A stretch of 64,000 bases of DNA from Roseomonas marmotae. Its GTDB lineage: Bacteria > Pseudomonadota > Alphaproteobacteria > Acetobacterales > Acetobacteraceae. The notes below the pieces were generated by a model. That model made no database searches. It was not told the DNA's origin and saw only the letters and a list, made by a program, of their open reading frames with translations. Every line of letters begins with the position of its first letter. The stretch's first letter is position 1. Of this stretch, positions 56,999-64,000 are shown piece after piece. The stretch is taken from NCBI RefSeq assembly GCF_017654485.1, contig NZ_CP061091.1, positions 1,873,501 through 1,937,500 on the forward strand, in the 5' to 3' direction. A program made the position numbers and the translations under genes.

Positions 56999-57886
56999 GT
57001 GCTTGAAGATATCTTGTTCCAACTGGAACTGGGCCTGCCGCAGGTGGTGCTGGGGCTGGTGAATGGCGCCTTCTACGCGCTGCTGTCGCTGGGCCTGGCC
57101 GTCATCTTCGGCATGTTGAACGTCATCAACTTCGCGCATGGCGCGCAGTTCATGATGGGGGCCTTCGTGGCCTGGATGCTGCTGGCCTGGGGCGGCATCG
57201 GCTACTGGCCGGCGCTGATCCTCTCACCGCTGATCGTCGGCGCCTTCGGCGTGGTGCTGGAGAAAGGGCTGATCAGCCGGCTCTACAAGCTGGACCATCT
57301 CTACGGCCTGCTGCTGACCTTCGGTCTGGCGCTGATCATCGAAGGGCTCTTCCGCAACCAGTTCGGCTCCTCCGGCCTGCCTTACGCGCCGCCGGAGCTG
57401 CTGAGCGGACCGCCGGTCGATCTCGGCTTCATGTTCCTGCCGAAGTACCGGCTCTGGGTGGTGGTGGCCGCCGTGGTCATGAGCCTCGCCACCTGGCTGG
57501 TGATCGAGAAGACCCGCCTCGGCGCCTATCTCCGCGCCGCGACGGAGAATGCGGCGCTGGTCCAGGCTTTCGGGGTCAACGTGCCGCGCATGGTCACGCT
57601 GACCTATGCCGCGGGCGTGGCGCTGGCCGCCTTCGCGGGGGTGCTGGCGGCGCCGATCTACTCAGTGAATCCGCAGATGGGCTCCAACCTCATCATCACT
57701 GTCTTCGCCGTGGTGGTGATCGGCGGCATGGGCTCCATCCTCGGCTCGGTCGTCACCGGCTTCGGCCTGGGGCTGGTCGAGGGGCTGACCAAGGTCTTCT
57801 ACCCCGAGGCCTCCTCCACCGTGATCTTCGTCATCATGGCCGTCGTCCTGCTGGCGCGCCCCGCCGGCCTTTTCGGAAGGGCATGA
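56999..57886 (+). CDS. livH: Branched-chain-type ABC importer permease LivH
   Basis: A 295-residue inner-membrane protein with about eight helices. VNGAFYALLSLGLAVIFGMLNVINFAHG is the LivH start and GFGVNVPRM...VIGGMGSILGSVVTGFGLGLVEG the conserved permease core (about 195-265). Start GTG at 56999. Four bases separate its stop from livM. Confidence 0.93.
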   Translation: MLEDILFQLELGLPQVVLGLVNGAFYALLSLGLAVIFGMLNVINFAHGAQFMMGAFVAWMLLAWGGIGYWPALILSPLIVGAFGVVLEKGLISRLYKLDHLYGLLLTFGLALIIEGLFRNQFGSSGLPYAPPELLSGPPVDLGFMFLPKYRLWVVVAAVVMSLATWLVIEKTRLGAYLRAATENAALVQAFGVNVPRMVTLTYAAGVALAAFAGVLAAPIYSVNPQMGSNLIITVFAVVVIGGMGSILGSVVTGFGLGLVEGLTKVFYPEASSTVIFVIMAVVLLARPAGLFGRA

Positions 57887-57890
57887 CCTC

Positions 57891-58889
57891 ATGCCGAGCG
57901 AAAGCCTGACCGCGCCGCCCGAGACCTCCCGCATCCGCGGCCTTCCCGGCCTGCAGGCGCTGGGGTTCAACCGGGCGCAGTCCATCGCATTCCTGATGCT
58001 GCTGGCCTTCCTGGCGATCGGGCCTTTCGTGCTCTACCCGGTCTTCCTGATGAAGCTGCTGTGCTTCGCCCTCTTCGCCTCGGCCTTCAACCTGCTGATC
58101 GGCTATGTCGGGCTGCTCTCCTTTGGCCATGCCATGTTCTTCGGCATGGGCGGGTATCTCGGTGCCCATGCGGCAAAGGTCTGGGGCTTTTCGCCGGAAC
58201 TGGCGATCCTGACTGGCGGCGCCACGGCGGCGCTGCTCGGCCTCCTCTCCGGCTGGCTGGCCATCCGGCGGCAGGGCATCTACTTCGCCATGATCACCCT
58301 GGCGCTCGCGCAGATGATCTATTTCCTCTGCCTGCAGATGCGCTTCACGGGCGGTGAGGACGGCATCCAGGGCGTGCCGCGTGGCCGCCTCTTCGGCATC
58401 TTCGACCTGTCCGCGGATATGTCGATGTACTGGCTGGTGGCGGCGGTCTTCCTGATCGGCTTCCTGCTCATCAACCGCGTCATCCATTCCCCCTTCGGCC
58501 AGGTGCTGACGGCGGTGCGGGAGAATGAGCCGCGCGCCATTTCGCTCGGCTACCGGGTGGATGACTACAAGCTGCTGGCCTTCGTGCTCTCCGCCACCCT
58601 GGCCGGCATCGCCGGCGCCACCAAGGCGCTGGTCTTCGGCATCGCCACGCTGACCGATGTGTACTGGGCCATGTCGGGGGAGGTGGTGCTGATGACGCTG
58701 CTGGGCGGGCTCGGCACCGTCTTCGGACCCGCCGTGGGCGCCGCCGTCATCGTCACCATGCAGAACTATCTGGCGGAATTCGGCGCCTGGGTCACGATCA
58801 TCCAGGGCGCCATCTTCGTGGTCTGCGTCATCGCCTTCCGCGCCGGAATCGTGGGCGAGATCGCCCGTTGGCTGCGCGTGCGGCTCTAG
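57891..58889 (+). CDS. livM: Branched-chain-type ABC importer permease LivM
   Basis: A 332-residue permease with about ten helices and an extra N-terminal region (1-30). LLCFALFASAFNLLIGYVGLLSFGHAMFFGMGGY (about 56-89) is the LivM hallmark and the conserved loop ENEPRAISLGYRVDDYKLLAFVLSATLAGIAGA (about 208-240) is the coupling segment. It completes the five-gene importer. Confidence 0.93.
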   Translation: MPSESLTAPPETSRIRGLPGLQALGFNRAQSIAFLMLLAFLAIGPFVLYPVFLMKLLCFALFASAFNLLIGYVGLLSFGHAMFFGMGGYLGAHAAKVWGFSPELAILTGGATAALLGLLSGWLAIRRQGIYFAMITLALAQMIYFLCLQMRFTGGEDGIQGVPRGRLFGIFDLSADMSMYWLVAAVFLIGFLLINRVIHSPFGQVLTAVRENEPRAISLGYRVDDYKLLAFVLSATLAGIAGATKALVFGIATLTDVYWAMSGEVVLMTLLGGLGTVFGPAVGAAVIVTMQNYLAEFGAWVTIIQGAIFVVCVIAFRAGIVGEIARWLRVRL

Positions 58890-58912
58890 CGGGCGGGGCA
58901 GGGAAGGGAGGC

Positions 58913-59461
58913 TCACTCCTTCTCCTGCCGCACCTCCTTCGGCCCGGCGTCATGCACCTCCGGTTCCGGCGTGACATTCGGTGCCATGCGTTCCAGCAGG
59001 CCCAGCACCAGCACGCCCAGCAGAAAGGCGCCGTGGATAATCAGCGCCCACATCGTCTCCCGGTCGTCATAGCTGCCGGGCTTCAGGAAGATCTGCAGCA
59101 GGTGGATGGAGGAGATGGCGACGATGCTGGTCACCAGCTTCAGCTTCAGGTTGCCGGTGTCCAGCCCGCCGACCCAGTGCATTCGCCGCTTCTGCGCCTT
59201 CTCATGCAGGCGGGAGACGAGGCTGTCGTAGGAGGAGATGGCGACCATCGCCACCATCGAGGCTACCAGCGCCGAATCGGTCAGGTGCAGCAGCATCAGC
59301 AGGTCTTCATTCTCCGACAGGGTGAAGAGCTGGGTCGCGAATGCCCAGAGCCTGGTCAGGAAGCGCAGCGCGTAGAGCGCCAGCCCCAGCATCACACCAA
59401 GGAAGAAGATCGAGAGGAGGTGGCGGCTGGCCAGCATGGCCCGGTCGATCAGCGGCGTCAT
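58913..59461 (-). CDS. YqhA-like UPF0114 membrane protein
   Basis: A 182-residue protein of the YqhA/UPF0114 (TIGR00645) family, predicted to have four membrane helices (LSIFFLGVMLGLALYALRFL, SALVASMVAMVAISSYDSLV, IVAISSIHLLQIFLK and LIIHGAFLLGVLVLGLLERM). The C-terminal tail is charged and soluble. The function of the family is unknown. It is convergent with livM, 23 bases apart. Confidence 0.88.
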   Translation of the reverse strand: MTPLIDRAMLASRHLLSIFFLGVMLGLALYALRFLTRLWAFATQLFTLSENEDLLMLLHLTDSALVASMVAMVAISSYDSLVSRLHEKAQKRRMHWVGGLDTGNLKLKLVTSIVAISSIHLLQIFLKPGSYDDRETMWALIIHGAFLLGVLVLGLLERMAPNVTPEPEVHDAGPKEVRQEKE

Positions 59462-59571
59462 CGGGATGTCCGCCAGTTTGTCCGGAAAGCGAATGCGCGG
59501 TGTTCCTGGGCGTTGCCTCGGTGCGTCCCAGGGTTGAAAAAGATCCGGTAAGAACCTGGAGATCCTATCGC

Positions 59572-59925
59572 ATGCAGATCCAACGACTGGCCGAGGAGGA
59601 GCGCCTCTCCGGTGCCACCGTCGCCGGCGGCTTCATTTTCCTGGCCGGCCAGATCGCCGACGACACGAGCCTCGACACCGAAGGCCAGACAGCGGATATC
59701 CTGGCGCAGATCGACGCCCTCCTGGCTGAGGCCGGTACCGACAAGCGGGCTCTGCTGCAGGTGCAGATTACCCTGGCCGACATTGCCGATGCCCCGGCCA
59801 TGAACCGCGCCTGGGACCGCTGGCTGGACACTTCCGCCAAGCCCGCGCGCATGACCAGCGAAGGCCGGCTGGTCGGTCCGGAATACAAGGTGGAGATCAT
59901 TGGCGTCGCCCTGGCGCCACGCTGA
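59572..59925 (+). CDS. RidA-family protein (second copy)
   Basis: A 117-residue Rid protein: VAGGFIFLAGQIADDTSLDTEGQT near the start, ALLQVQITLADIADAPAMNRAWDRW in the middle and PEYKVEIIGVALAP at the end. It is distinct from the one at 4.6 kb. The Arg that contacts the substrate carboxylate in the archetype has no clear counterpart at its usual spot (MTSEGRLVGPEYK carries an Arg nearby), so imine hydrolysis is not assured. It is a single gene ahead of the sugar cluster. Confidence 0.85.
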   Translation: MQIQRLAEEERLSGATVAGGFIFLAGQIADDTSLDTEGQTADILAQIDALLAEAGTDKRALLQVQITLADIADAPAMNRAWDRWLDTSAKPARMTSEGRLVGPEYKVEIIGVALAPR

Positions 59926-60081
59926 TGACCTGACCGCCGGAGGTGTCGCGCCCTTCCTTCAACCAGGGCGCGCGCCGCATTCTGCCCATTCATCGCCTTT
60001 GGCCTGCCCTGGAGCCGACCCGCTTCCGCCGCAATCCACGGGCACATCACCAGCCTTCTGGCAGTCGAGAGACCTGCACCT

Positions 60082-61137
60082 ATGCGTATCCTCGTCACCG
60101 GGGGCCTCGGCTTCATCGGTTCCGCCGTGGTCCGGCACCTGATCCGCAGCAGCGACCACCATGTGGTGAATGTCGACCGCGGCAGCTACGCCGCGAGCCC
60201 GGAGGCGCTGGAGGAAGCCCGCCATCATCCCCGGCACACGCTGATCCCGGCCGATATCCGCGATGGCGCGGCCATGCGCGCCGCCTTCGCGGAATGGCAG
60301 CCGGATGCGGTGATGCACCTGGCGGCCGAGAGCCATGTGGACCGCTCCATCGACGGCCCGGCCGAATTCATCTCCACCAATGTCGTCGGCACCCAGGTGC
60401 TGCTGGAGGCGGCGCGGGAATACTGGCAGGCCCTGCCGCCCGCGCGGCGGGAGGCCTTCCGCTTCCACCATGTCTCGACCGACGAGGTCTTCGGGGCGCT
60501 GGAGGCGGGCGATCCACCCTTCCATGCCGCGACGCCCTATGATCCCCGCAGCCCTTATGCCGCGTCCAAGGCAGCCTCCGACCATCTGGTGCGGGCCTGG
60601 CAGCACACTTATGGGCTGCCCGCTTTCGTCAGCAACACCACCAACAATTACGGCCCCTGGCAATTCCCTGAGAAGCTGATCCCGCTGGTGACGCTGAACG
60701 CGCTGGAGGGCCGCCCCTTGCCGGTCTATGGCCGGGGCGAGAATATCCGCGACTGGCTGCTGGTGGAGGACCACGCCGAGGCATTGGTTCTGGCCCTGCT
60801 GCGCGGCCGCCCCGGCGAGACCTATTGCCTCGGCGGGCGGCAGGAGCGGAGCAACCTTCAGGTGGTGCGCGCCATCTGCGCGATCCTGGACCGGCTGCGC
60901 CCCGACCCGGCCGGCCCGCGGGAACGGTTGGTCACCTATGTGGCTGACCGTCCCGGCCATGACTTCCGCTATGCCATGGACCCCACGGCCGCCGAGGCCG
61001 CGCTGGGCTGGAAGGCCCGCCATGGCTTTGAGGAGGGGCTGGAGAAGACACTGCGCTGGTATCTGGAGCATGAGGCCTGGTGGGGCCCGATCCGCGCCGC
61101 CCGCTATGCCGGGCAGCGCCTGGGTGGCGTGGCATGA
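60082..61137 (+). CDS. rfbB: dTDP-glucose 4,6-dehydratase-like protein
   Basis: A 351-residue NAD-binding extended SDR of nucleotide-sugar synthesis. ILVTGGLGFIGSAVVRHLI (3-21) is the Rossmann motif, STDEVFGAL (about 134-142) the Ser/Thr-Asp-Glu catalytic trio, and YAASKAASDHLVRAW with Tyr and Lys (about 157-171) the SDR pair. VSNTTNNYGPWQFPEKLIPLVTLNALEGRPLPVYG in shorter parts is the RmlB sugar-binding region. Overlaps the next gene as ATGA. It heads the sugar cluster. Confidence 0.9.
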   Translation: MRILVTGGLGFIGSAVVRHLIRSSDHHVVNVDRGSYAASPEALEEARHHPRHTLIPADIRDGAAMRAAFAEWQPDAVMHLAAESHVDRSIDGPAEFISTNVVGTQVLLEAAREYWQALPPARREAFRFHHVSTDEVFGALEAGDPPFHAATPYDPRSPYAASKAASDHLVRAWQHTYGLPAFVSNTTNNYGPWQFPEKLIPLVTLNALEGRPLPVYGRGENIRDWLLVEDHAEALVLALLRGRPGETYCLGGRQERSNLQVVRAICAILDRLRPDPAGPRERLVTYVADRPGHDFRYAMDPTAAEAALGWKARHGFEEGLEKTLRWYLEHEAWWGPIRAARYAGQRLGGVA

Positions 61138-62114
61138 GCCGGGCGGACTTCTGGCGCGGCAAGCGCGTGCTGGTCACGGGCGGGGCGGGCTTCCTCGGCA
61201 GCGGGCTCTGCCACGCCCTGGGGGAGCGTGGCGCCTGCGTCACGGCGCTGGATGCCATGCTGCCGGAGACAGGCGCGCATCCGGCCAATCTGGAAGGCAG
61301 CAGGGCGACGCTGGTCGTGGCCGATCTGCGCGATGCCGATCTCGCGCCCTTCACCCGCGGACTCGATGCCGTCTTCAACATGGCGGCCCAGACCAGCCAC
61401 GCCGGCAGCATGGCCGACCCCTTCACGGACCTGGCCATCAATGCCACGGCGCAGCTGCGGCTGATCGCGGCGCTGCGCGCGGGCTCGCCCGGCGCCACGG
61501 TGGTCCATGCCTCCACCCGCCAGTTCTACGGCCCGCCCCGCTATCTGCCGGTGGACGAGGCGCATCCGCTCTCGCCGCCCGATGCCAATGGCATCTCCAA
61601 GCTGGCGGGGGAGCAGTACTGGCTGCTGGAGCAAAAGGTCCTGGGACGCCCCGTGGTCTCGCTGCGGCTGACCAACTGCTACGGCCCGCGCCTGCGCGTG
61701 AAGGATGCGCGGCAGACCTTCCTGGGCATCTGGTTCCGCCGGCTGCTGGAAGGCGAGCCCTTCGAGGTCTGGGGTGGCGCGCAGCTGCGGGACCTCGCCT
61801 ATCTTGACGACGTGGTCGAGGCCTTCCTGCTGGCGGCCGAGACGCCGGCCTGCGCCGGCCGTGCCTTCAACCTCGGCGGTGCCGCCCCGGTCTCCCTGCT
61901 GGAACTGGCCCGTGCCGCCGTGGAGGCCAATGGTGGCGGAAGCTTCCTGCTGAAGGAATTCCCGGCCGAGCGGGCGGCGATCGACATCGGCAGCTACCAT
62001 GCCGATGACGGGGCCTTCCGCGCCGCAACCGGCTGGGCACCGAAAGTGTCTTTGCAGGAGGGGCTGCGCCATAGCCTGGACTGGTTCCGCCCCCGACTTT
62101 CCGCTTATCTCTGA
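61134..62114 (+). CDS. NAD-dependent epimerase/dehydratase with Asn in place of the catalytic Tyr
   Basis: A 326-residue extended SDR. The glycine-rich motif is VLVTGGAGFLGSGLCHALG (12-30), and the substrate-side NMAAQTSHAGSMADP and STRQFYGP blocks are normal. At the position of the catalytic YxxxK the sequence reads NGISK (DANGISKLAGEQYW, about 153), with the Tyr missing. A known subgroup of nucleotide-sugar enzymes carries NGINK-type motifs, so it may still be active by another mechanism. It is coupled to the upstream dehydratase and the downstream aminotransferase. Confidence 0.87.
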   Translation: MSRADFWRGKRVLVTGGAGFLGSGLCHALGERGACVTALDAMLPETGAHPANLEGSRATLVVADLRDADLAPFTRGLDAVFNMAAQTSHAGSMADPFTDLAINATAQLRLIAALRAGSPGATVVHASTRQFYGPPRYLPVDEAHPLSPPDANGISKLAGEQYWLLEQKVLGRPVVSLRLTNCYGPRLRVKDARQTFLGIWFRRLLEGEPFEVWGGAQLRDLAYLDDVVEAFLLAAETPACAGRAFNLGGAAPVSLLELARAAVEANGGGSFLLKEFPAERAAIDIGSYHADDGAFRAATGWAPKVSLQEGLRHSLDWFRPRLSAYL

Positions 62115-62148
62115 ACCGCGCCGCGTACCTCCCGAGGAGAAGGGCAAG

Positions 62149-63306
62149 ATGGATCTGCCCGAAACTGTTTCGCCGCCCCGCCCGAGCCTCATTCCGCTGG
62201 CCGACCCAGGTGCCGCCTACCGCGCGCAGCGCGATGCGCTCGATGATGCGCTGGGCCGCGCGCTGGATTCAGGCTGGTATATCCTGGGCGGGGAAGGCGC
62301 TGCCTTCGAGCGCGAATTCGCCGCCTGGCTCGGCCTGCCGCGCGCCGTGGGCTGCGCCAATGGCACGGATGCGCTGGCGCTGATCCTGAGGGGCATGGGT
62401 ATCGGCCCGGGCATGACGGTCTGCACCGTCTCCCACACCGCCGTTGCCACGGTCGCCGCCATCGAGATGGTGGGCGCGACCCCGCTGCTGCTGGATATTG
62501 ACCCCGATACCTACACCATGGATGCCGATGAGCTGGCCGCGGTGCTGGAGGACCCGCCGCCGGGCCTGCCGCCGGTCCGCGCCGTCATCGCCGTCCATCT
62601 CTATGGCCAGGCCTGCGACCTCCAGCCCATGCTGGCCGCCTGCGAGGCCGCCGGCATTCCACTGATCGAGGATTGCGCCCAGTGCCACGGCGCCACGCTG
62701 GACGGGCGCAAGCTGGGCACGCTGGGCGCCGCGGCGGCCTTCAGCCTGTATCCCACCAAAAATCTGGGCGCCCTGGGCGATGCCGGCATTCTGGCCACGG
62801 CGGACGAGGAACTGGCGGAGCGGATCGGCGCCATCCGGCAATATGGCTGGAAGTCGCGCTACATCTCCGACATGGTCGGCGTGAACAGCCGCCTCGACGA
62901 ATTGCAGGCAGCCGTGCTGCGCGTGCGCCTGCCGCTGCTGGACGGCATGAACGCCCGCCGCAATGCCATCGCGGAGGCCTACGACGCGGCGCTGTCCGGC
63001 ACCTCTCTGACGCCGCCGGCGCGGCGGGCGGATGCCACCCACGTCTTCCACCAATATGTCGTCCGCAGCGCCGGGCGCGACGCCATGGCCTCGATGCTGA
63101 AGGAACTCGGCATCAGCACCGGCATCCATTACCCGGTGCCGGTGCATCTGCAGCCCGCCTATCTCAACCGCGTCGCCCTCGGCCCCGCCCGCTGTGCCGA
63201 AACCGAGGCGGCTTCGCGCGAGGTGCTGAGCCTGCCGATGTTCCCGGAACTGACGGATGAGCAAGTGGCGCGGGTCTGCGCCGCGCTGCGGCAGGTGGCC
63301 GGCTGA
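62149..63306 (+). CDS. DegT/DnrJ/EryC1/StrS aminotransferase
   Basis: A 385-residue PLP enzyme that aminates keto-sugars bound to a nucleotide. The N-terminal SGWYILGGEGAAFEREFAAWLG (39-60), CANGTDALALILR (68-80), the SHTAVATVAAI loop and EDCAQCHGATLDG region precede the PLP-Lys in FSLYPTKNLGALGDAG (about 199-214); VGVNSRLDELQAAVL follows. GAGGAGAAGG precedes the ATG. With the two SDR genes it should make an amino-deoxy sugar for surface polysaccharide. Confidence 0.92.
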   Translation: MDLPETVSPPRPSLIPLADPGAAYRAQRDALDDALGRALDSGWYILGGEGAAFEREFAAWLGLPRAVGCANGTDALALILRGMGIGPGMTVCTVSHTAVATVAAIEMVGATPLLLDIDPDTYTMDADELAAVLEDPPPGLPPVRAVIAVHLYGQACDLQPMLAACEAAGIPLIEDCAQCHGATLDGRKLGTLGAAAAFSLYPTKNLGALGDAGILATADEELAERIGAIRQYGWKSRYISDMVGVNSRLDELQAAVLRVRLPLLDGMNARRNAIAEAYDAALSGTSLTPPARRADATHVFHQYVVRSAGRDAMASMLKELGISTGIHYPVPVHLQPAYLNRVALGPARCAETEAASREVLSLPMFPELTDEQVARVCAALRQVAG

Positions 63307-63307
63307 T

Positions 63308-63868
63308 TCAGCCGGTGACCGTCAGCCAGGGCCAGCGGGCACGGTAGCTCCCGGCCTTGGCAGGGAAGAGGCGGGGCTGCGGGTGGCGCGGGTTCATCCG
63401 CAGCCGCCCTTCCCAAAGATCCTCCAGGCTGTCCGGCGCGCAGACCGCGCCATCCTCCGCCGCGACCCCAAGGCAGGTGCAGGCGATCAGGTAGCGGTCG
63501 ATACCGTCCCGTGCCGATGTGAGGCGCGGATAAGGCTCGCCGAAATGCTCCGGGTACCAGAGATGGACCCGGGCCTGGTTGCGCACTTCCACCGTGACGC
63601 CGAGATCGGCGAAGAGCATTTCCGCACGGCGAATCACGCGGTCCTCGGCTTCCCAGGACAGATCGGCGTCGTCGAAATAGAAGACGTCGTAATCCTTCAC
63701 GCCCCATCCCGGCTCATGCCCGCCACGGTGGTTCCAGACAGCCTGGAAGAGGCAGCCGGCCACCAGATGCGCCTGCGGCGCGCCCAGGGCCGGCAGCCGC
63801 CGCAGGATCTCGGCATTGACCGGATTGGCCAGGGCCAGATCCAGCAGGGTGGCGGCGGTGAGGCACAT
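63308..63868 (-). CDS. Nucleotidyltransferase-family protein (NTP_transf_6)
   Basis: A 186-residue protein of the pfam06042-type nucleotidyltransferase-fold family: LVAGCLFQAVWNHRGG (36-51), a DYDVFYFDDADLSWEAED region (about 59-76) with acidic residues that could bind a metal, and HLWYPEHFGEPYPRLTSARDGIDRYLIACTCLGV. The family has no firm function. It is convergent with the aminotransferase. Confidence 0.8.
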   Translation of the reverse strand: MCLTAATLLDLALANPVNAEILRRLPALGAPQAHLVAGCLFQAVWNHRGGHEPGWGVKDYDVFYFDDADLSWEAEDRVIRRAEMLFADLGVTVEVRNQARVHLWYPEHFGEPYPRLTSARDGIDRYLIACTCLGVAAEDGAVCAPDSLEDLWEGRLRMNPRHPQPRLFPAKAGSYRARWPWLTVTG

Positions 63869-63908
63869 GGCGGCGAGACTGCCGCCATTACCTCCGCGCC
63901 GGCAATCG

Positions 63909-64000
63909 CTACCGGTGCCGGCCGATGAAGCCCAGCACCGCCTGGTTGAAGGCCTCGGGCTGCTCCCAGTAGCCGGAATGGCCGGTCTCCGGCAGGATCA
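63909..64000 (-). CDS. Alpha/beta hydrolase, C-terminal end (partial)
   Basis: Only the last 30 residues are in the window: ILPETGHSGYWEQPEAFNQA then VLGFIGRHR and TAG. The Thr-Gly-His-Ser segment carries the catalytic His of alpha/beta hydrolases and the Glu-x-Phe-Asn pattern of haloperoxidase/esterase-like members. The rest runs off the right edge. Confidence 0.75.
   Translation of the reverse strand, partial: ILPETGHSGYWEQPEAFNQAVLGFIGRHR

Overview
This GC-rich, gene-dense window comes from an alphaproteobacterial chromosome, most likely an Acetobacteraceae member of the Roseomonas type (inferred from protein similarity in memory, not from a search). Lineage marks seen in the sequence are a circularly permuted, two-piece tmRNA gene with an AANDN-type tag, an alpha-type SspB adaptor, an MbfA-like iron exporter and an ihfA-merR-tRNA-Pro block. 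Most of the window is ordinary core genome. I found no CRISPR array, prophage or intact insertion sequence, and no clear undescribed multi-gene system.

Layout. 0-7.4 kb, mostly minus strand: lactate racemase-type larA with the start of larC, a small ribbon-helix-helix protein, class II fumarase fumC, a secreted Pro/Tyr-repeat protein, a VOC protein, a RidA protein, class I fumarase fumA and the ClpX adaptor sspB. ssrA follows at 7.46-7.80 kb, so the tmRNA lies next to the gene for the adaptor that reads its tag. 7.9-18.4 kb: an M20 amidohydrolase, thyX, two small membrane proteins, ribokinase, a Dabb protein, mbfA, Mrp/ApbC, and hflK-hflC-degP. 18.4-23.8 kb: serB and miaA (divergent), then ilvB-ilvN-ilvC. 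23.9-34.7 kb is more accessory: a dipeptide-type binding protein, a zinc metallopeptidase, a phosphoesterase, a phosphoribosyltransferase, a lone FdhF/YdeP-type molybdoenzyme, an SDR with a Tat signal, a PuuE-like deacetylase, small lipoproteins and a class V aminotransferase. 34.7-42.7 kb: leuA behind a short Leu-rich leader peptide, then mreB-mreC-mreD-mrdA-rodA, which sets rod shape.

42.75-44.03 kb, between tRNA-Lys and tRNA-Gln, is a scar holding a frameshifted tyrosine-integrase remnant beside the tRNA-Gln 3' end and a truncated IS3-type orfA. 44.2-50.6 kb: ppx/gppA, rlmE, guaB, rsmB, ihfA, a MerR regulator, tRNA-Pro and a small conserved protein. 50.6-54.1 kb: a 2-hydroxyacid dehydrogenase, a TyrA-like dehydrogenase, and a frameshifted cysK facing an Rrf2 regulator inside a block whose + strand is unusually G-rich. 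54.2-58.9 kb: a complete branched-chain-type ABC importer (livG-F-K-H-M order). 58.9-64 kb: a YqhA-type membrane protein, a second RidA protein, and a nucleotide-sugar cluster (RmlB-like dehydratase, epimerase, DegT aminotransferase) followed by a nucleotidyltransferase and the end of an alpha/beta hydrolase.

The most rewarding places to look again are the ssrA-sspB neighbourhood, the leucine leader with its apparently leaderless start, the cysK frameshift in a skewed block beside a cysteine-free Rrf2 regulator, the Tat-exported SDR, and the tRNA-Gln integration scar.
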